A stretch of DNA of 59,404 bases from Cudoniella acicularis (Eukaryota > Ascomycota > Leotiomycetes > Helotiales > Helotiaceae). The DNA lies in the NCBI GenBank assembly GCA_013054445.1, contig JAAMPI010000151.1:1-59404 (forward strand), in the 5' to 3' direction. The notes under the pieces were generated by a model that worked only from the letters and a program-made list of their open reading frames with translations, did not search any database and was not told where the DNA came from. Below, one piece after another: positions 56,274 to 59,404 of the stretch; position 1 is the first letter of the stretch, and every line of letters starts with the position of its first letter. The translations under genes were made by a program, and so were the position numbers.

Positions 56274-58388
56274 TGTAATTATCTAATATAGTGATATTGC
56301 TAAGAAGCGAAGAAGAAGGAAGTCGATGGGGACAAAATGATTTGGAATTGAAATCGGAATCCTTATATACCGATCTTGAGGACGAATCTGCTTCCTCTTC
56401 CAGACAAGCCAGACTACAAACGCGTTGAATATTGATCAGCAGTGTTGGATCTTGTCATATCAAAAATTGTACGCAAATGATCGGCAAAAAAAATAATCTC
56501 CGAAGCCAGATGAATGGACTCGGCTACCTAGAAAAAGGGGATAGAGCTCGAGAGAAGTTCTCAAGACCGAGATTTCCATGCTAAAATGTCAAGAACGCGT
56601 CACAAGAGTCAGCAGTAAACACCATTACTAAAGGTTCATCGTCCACGAGGTATCCGGAAAGTCCGAAATATCACCCAGTAGCGACGACACAGTATCAAAA
56701 GATTCAAAACAATGAGATGAAGACCGTATTTAGCCCCACGAGGTTCCACAGGCGAGCACCAACAGGTACCGGGAAATAAGCGCCATGCATCATTGTGGTG
56801 AGGTGACGGGAAAATGACCTCCAATTGCGATGGGAGGCAACTAGTTGCGGACGCTGCTTGGGTCTCATTTGGGGGCATGATGGTCTTTGCTGGAAAAAAA
56901 AATCGACGTGTTCGCTGAGGATTGTTAACGCGATTTGAGGGGACACAAGACGATGAGGGAGGAACAGTGCCTTCTTTAGAGATAGAACCCGTTGCACAAG
57001 GTCTTCGGCATAGATATCAAACACAAAGTTATATGTTCGCATGCGATGCGCGAAATACAGGTACCCGGGAACAGGTGTACGATTCTGAGACAAATATCAA
57101 GCTTGGAAAAGACAGAAGTGACGCTGGCATTTGGGGTTCGGCTATTTTCTTTCGGGGGTGCCCAGAAGGGTTAAGGCTAGCCGATATTGTCTTTGCCGTT
57201 GCCGGAATAGCTGACTCGGTATCCGAAGAGATCCACAGCGCAGCAACTTTCTCTTCTTCAGTCACGCCTCATCGTCCCCTAAGTAACCCCACGAAGGGCA
57301 CGACAACACACCAAAAGGCAATGAACGCTTCTCATCTTAAGCCGCAGTCCTATTGCTGCTCCGGACTAACAACTCCCTCTTGAACGACACAGGCAACAGC
57401 GCCATTGCGAATTGACACAAGCGGTCAATGCCAAAATTCCATAGCGCCTCCTTCGAATCCTGCTTTGGAACCTCACCTTCTGGAAATCCGATTTTTCATT
57501 ATAGCAGTCTTTTCGAGTCTGAGAAGTTGTTTGAGTGCTAAAACAATTGCTGGGAGTTCACAAAGCGCCATACATCGCGATCTCAACGCGCACTTAATTT
57601 TAGATTTCGATCCTCACACCAACGATAATAGCGAGTCAACTCCATCGAACATAACAGGCGCTCAATTAGAGGGGTGCTTTCTTCATGGGGCTATATGCAA
57701 AAGACACTTGTGGTATGGAAGGACGGAAACTGCGCTGTTTAACTCTTCCGAGAGTTGTCGCGCTTGGTAAATCAAGAGATAGGAGGATTATGTCGTTCAG
57801 CCAAAGAAATTGAACTCTTAGGCCGACAATGCTCACAGTCTGGCCCAAGTGGGATTTGTACATCTTGGATGTAATCTGGAGCTTTCTCACAAGGGGCAGC
57901 CCCTATCACTGAAATTTAAGTTATTTGTTGAAACGAACTTTGACTTCAAAGATATTCCTTTGTCATTGCTTTATTATGACAGTTACCAATTGGAAAGAAA
58001 CCCAAGACCAAGTCCGCCAAGTAAGCACTAATGCAAGATTCTCGTTCCGACAGACGTGATGAATGTCAGATAACGCCAGGATGGATTTTCTCCAGCTCCA
58101 AGGTTCGGGCTGCCGGCCAGCCCACTTTGAGGTTCTTCTTATCGGAAAAAGATGCGGCCAGCCAAGCGGATTATCCGGTATGCTAGTTCCCCAGCCAAGC
58201 CTGGGCAACAAGGATATCTTCCCATGATATTGGTACCTGGGCAGGACCTGATTACAAGAGTGGGGTTTATGAACATAATATACTTTTGAAATATTTCACG
58301 CCGCCGATAAGAACTCGTTGCAATTGGCAAGTAAGGGCTTCTCACTCCGTTGAGATGGCCGGCCAGTGCCGCCGGTCCGAAGAAAAAG
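56274..58388. other. Intergenic region
   Basis: About 2.1 kb without a supported gene. Frames of 120-150 codons occur at 56922-57383 and 57405-57770 but lack introns, family motifs and biased composition. They overlap frames on the other strand. I treat them as chance. Confidence 0.45.
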
Positions 58389-58395
58389 TATAAAA
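58389..58395 (+). promoter_or_regulatory. TATA box of the asparaginase gene
   Basis: TATAAAA in the context gtataaaagg lies 107 bp upstream of the ATG at 58496. It is followed by a pyrimidine-rich leader with a repeated tttcttctta unit (58458-58487), a common form of fungal start region. Confidence 0.6.
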
Positions 58396-58495
58396 GGCTC
58401 GTTCCATTCATCTCTTCTGTTAAGCCTCTAGCTAGCAGAACACTTGATTATCTTTCAATTTCTTCTTATTTCTTCTTATTTCTTCCAAGTTCAAG

Positions 58496-59404
58496 ATGTT
58501 TTCCAAGGCGAGCTTCCTTTGTGCCTTTGCGGCAGTTGGATATGCTTCACCAATTGTTTATCCTCGAGCCGATGATCCATTTGTCTTCACCAATTCAAAT
58601 GGACTCAACTTCACTCAGATGAATGCATCACTCCCAAATGTCACGATCTTTGCAACTGGTATGCTATATTTCATCAATTCAACAACCATACTAACTTTCA
58701 TCAGGTGGTACAATTGCCGGTTCAAGCAGCAGCTCAACAGCTACAACTGGATACACAGCAGGTGCCGTTGGTATTTTGACTCTCATTGATGCGGTACCGG
58801 AAATCCTCAACATTTCAAACGTTGCCGGTATTCAGATCTCCAACGTTGGAAGTGAAGATGTTACGTCGGCATTACTTCTCAAGATGGCCAAGCAAATCAA
58901 CGAGTATGTCTGCAATGACCCCACTATGGCCGGAGCCGTTGTTACCCACGGAACGGATGTCTTGGAAGAAACAGCCTTCTTCCTCGACGCAACCGTTAAT
59001 TGTGGCAAACCCGTCATCATCGTCGGAGCCATGCGCCCTTCAACTGCAATTTCAGCTGATGGCCCATTCAATCTTCTCGAAGCCGTGACTGTCGCTGCCA
59101 GTCCCTCCGCAAGAGATCGTGGAGCCATGGTCGTGATGAACGATAGAATTGTGTCAGCATATTATGTCACCAAGACAAATGCCAACACGATGGACACTTT
59201 CAAAGCTGTCGAGATGGGAAATCTAGGCGAGCTGATTTCCAACACGCCATACTTCTTCTATCCACCCGTTAAGCCGACTGGCAAGAGCGCATATGCTATC
59301 ACGAATATCACTGAAATTCCCCGTGTCGATATACTAATGGCATACGAAGATATGAGTAACGACACCCTCTACAACGCCGTCGCCAGCGGCGCAAAAGGCA
59401 TTGT
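58496..59404 (+). CDS. Type II L-asparaginase, secreted, 3' end cut by window
   Basis: Exon 1 (58496-58658) encodes a signal peptide (MFSKASFLCAFAAVGYASP) and the start of the enzyme; exon 2 starts at 58705 and is open to the window end. The asparaginase active site is visible: TGGTIAGSSSS with the nucleophilic Thr, formed across the 46-nt intron; VTHGTDVLEETAFFL with the second Thr-Asp pair; and GAMRPSTAISADGP. NYT/NVT-type glycosylation sites (NASLPNVT) lie near the N-terminus. The enzyme hydrolyses external asparagine to aspartate and ammonia, and in fungi such enzymes are often under nitrogen control; here only the TATA box is visible upstream. No defect is seen in the 287 codons present. 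Confidence 0.93.

Noticed and set aside
56922..57770. Two plus-strand frames of 153 and 121 codons
   Set aside because: No motif, no splice support, and overlap with minus-strand frames.
1..59404. tRNA, rRNA or CRISPR features
   Set aside because: No cloverleaf with a GGTTCRANNCC-type arm, no rRNA core sequence and no regularly spaced identical repeats were seen by eye; a tRNAscan run could still find one.

Overview
The window is nuclear DNA of a filamentous ascomycete (Pezizomycotina). Genes have short introns (about 45-190 nt, mostly GTAWGT-type donors and YAG acceptors), and the families are typical of these fungi: a Pth11/SAT4-type rhodopsin-like membrane protein, methylcitrate-cycle enzymes with mitochondrial leaders, an Arp1/amidase fusion and GMC oxidoreductases. 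The mix looks most like Leotiomycetes/Helotiales to me, but that is an impression and I cannot prove it from the sequence.

Left part (1-16 kb). This is mostly intact gene space: a fungal rhodopsin-domain protein (1943-3308), a degenerate but full-length enolase paralog (5248-6850), a doubtful small membrane-protein gene (7439-7958), a head-to-head mitochondrial pair of 2-methylisocitrate lyase (minus) and 2-methylcitrate synthase (plus) around a 640-bp shared promoter, a charged repeat protein whose frame breaks at a G8 run (12746-13629), and a homogentisate-dioxygenase-type gene with a 23-nt microexon (14206-15900). The lyase and synthase together detoxify propionyl-CoA.

Middle part (17-38 kb). 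This is an accessory, decaying region. Four tandem RING-finger paralogs (17.1-22.6 kb) all carry nonsense codons, a lost start codon or a frameshift. The 3' end of the first carries a 269-bp solo LTR with a perfect 5-bp target duplication. They are followed by an intronless flavin monooxygenase of bacterial type, a lipoxygenase relic with four in-frame stops, an intact ten-exon amidase divergent from an intact secreted membrane-dipeptidase-type enzyme, and a cytochrome P450 relic. Most of the nonsense codons in this block could come from single C-to-T or G-to-A changes, which would fit repeat-induced point mutation (RIP).

Right part (38-59 kb). It holds a small charged, probably nuclear protein, two tandem paralogs of an unrecognised SAM-like domain family, a secreted-ectodomain plus seven-helix membrane protein, a repeat-bracketed segment with GC-rich hairpins and one conserved ORF, a truncated and broken NO VEIN-like (DUF3883) gene, a secreted GMC oxidoreductase and the 5' part of a secreted type II L-asparaginase cut by the window end. 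Several intact genes (amidase, dipeptidase, asparaginase, flavin monooxygenase, homogentisate dioxygenase, methylcitrate pair) point to catabolism of amides, peptides, aromatics and odd-chain acyl units, but no single co-regulated cluster is evident.
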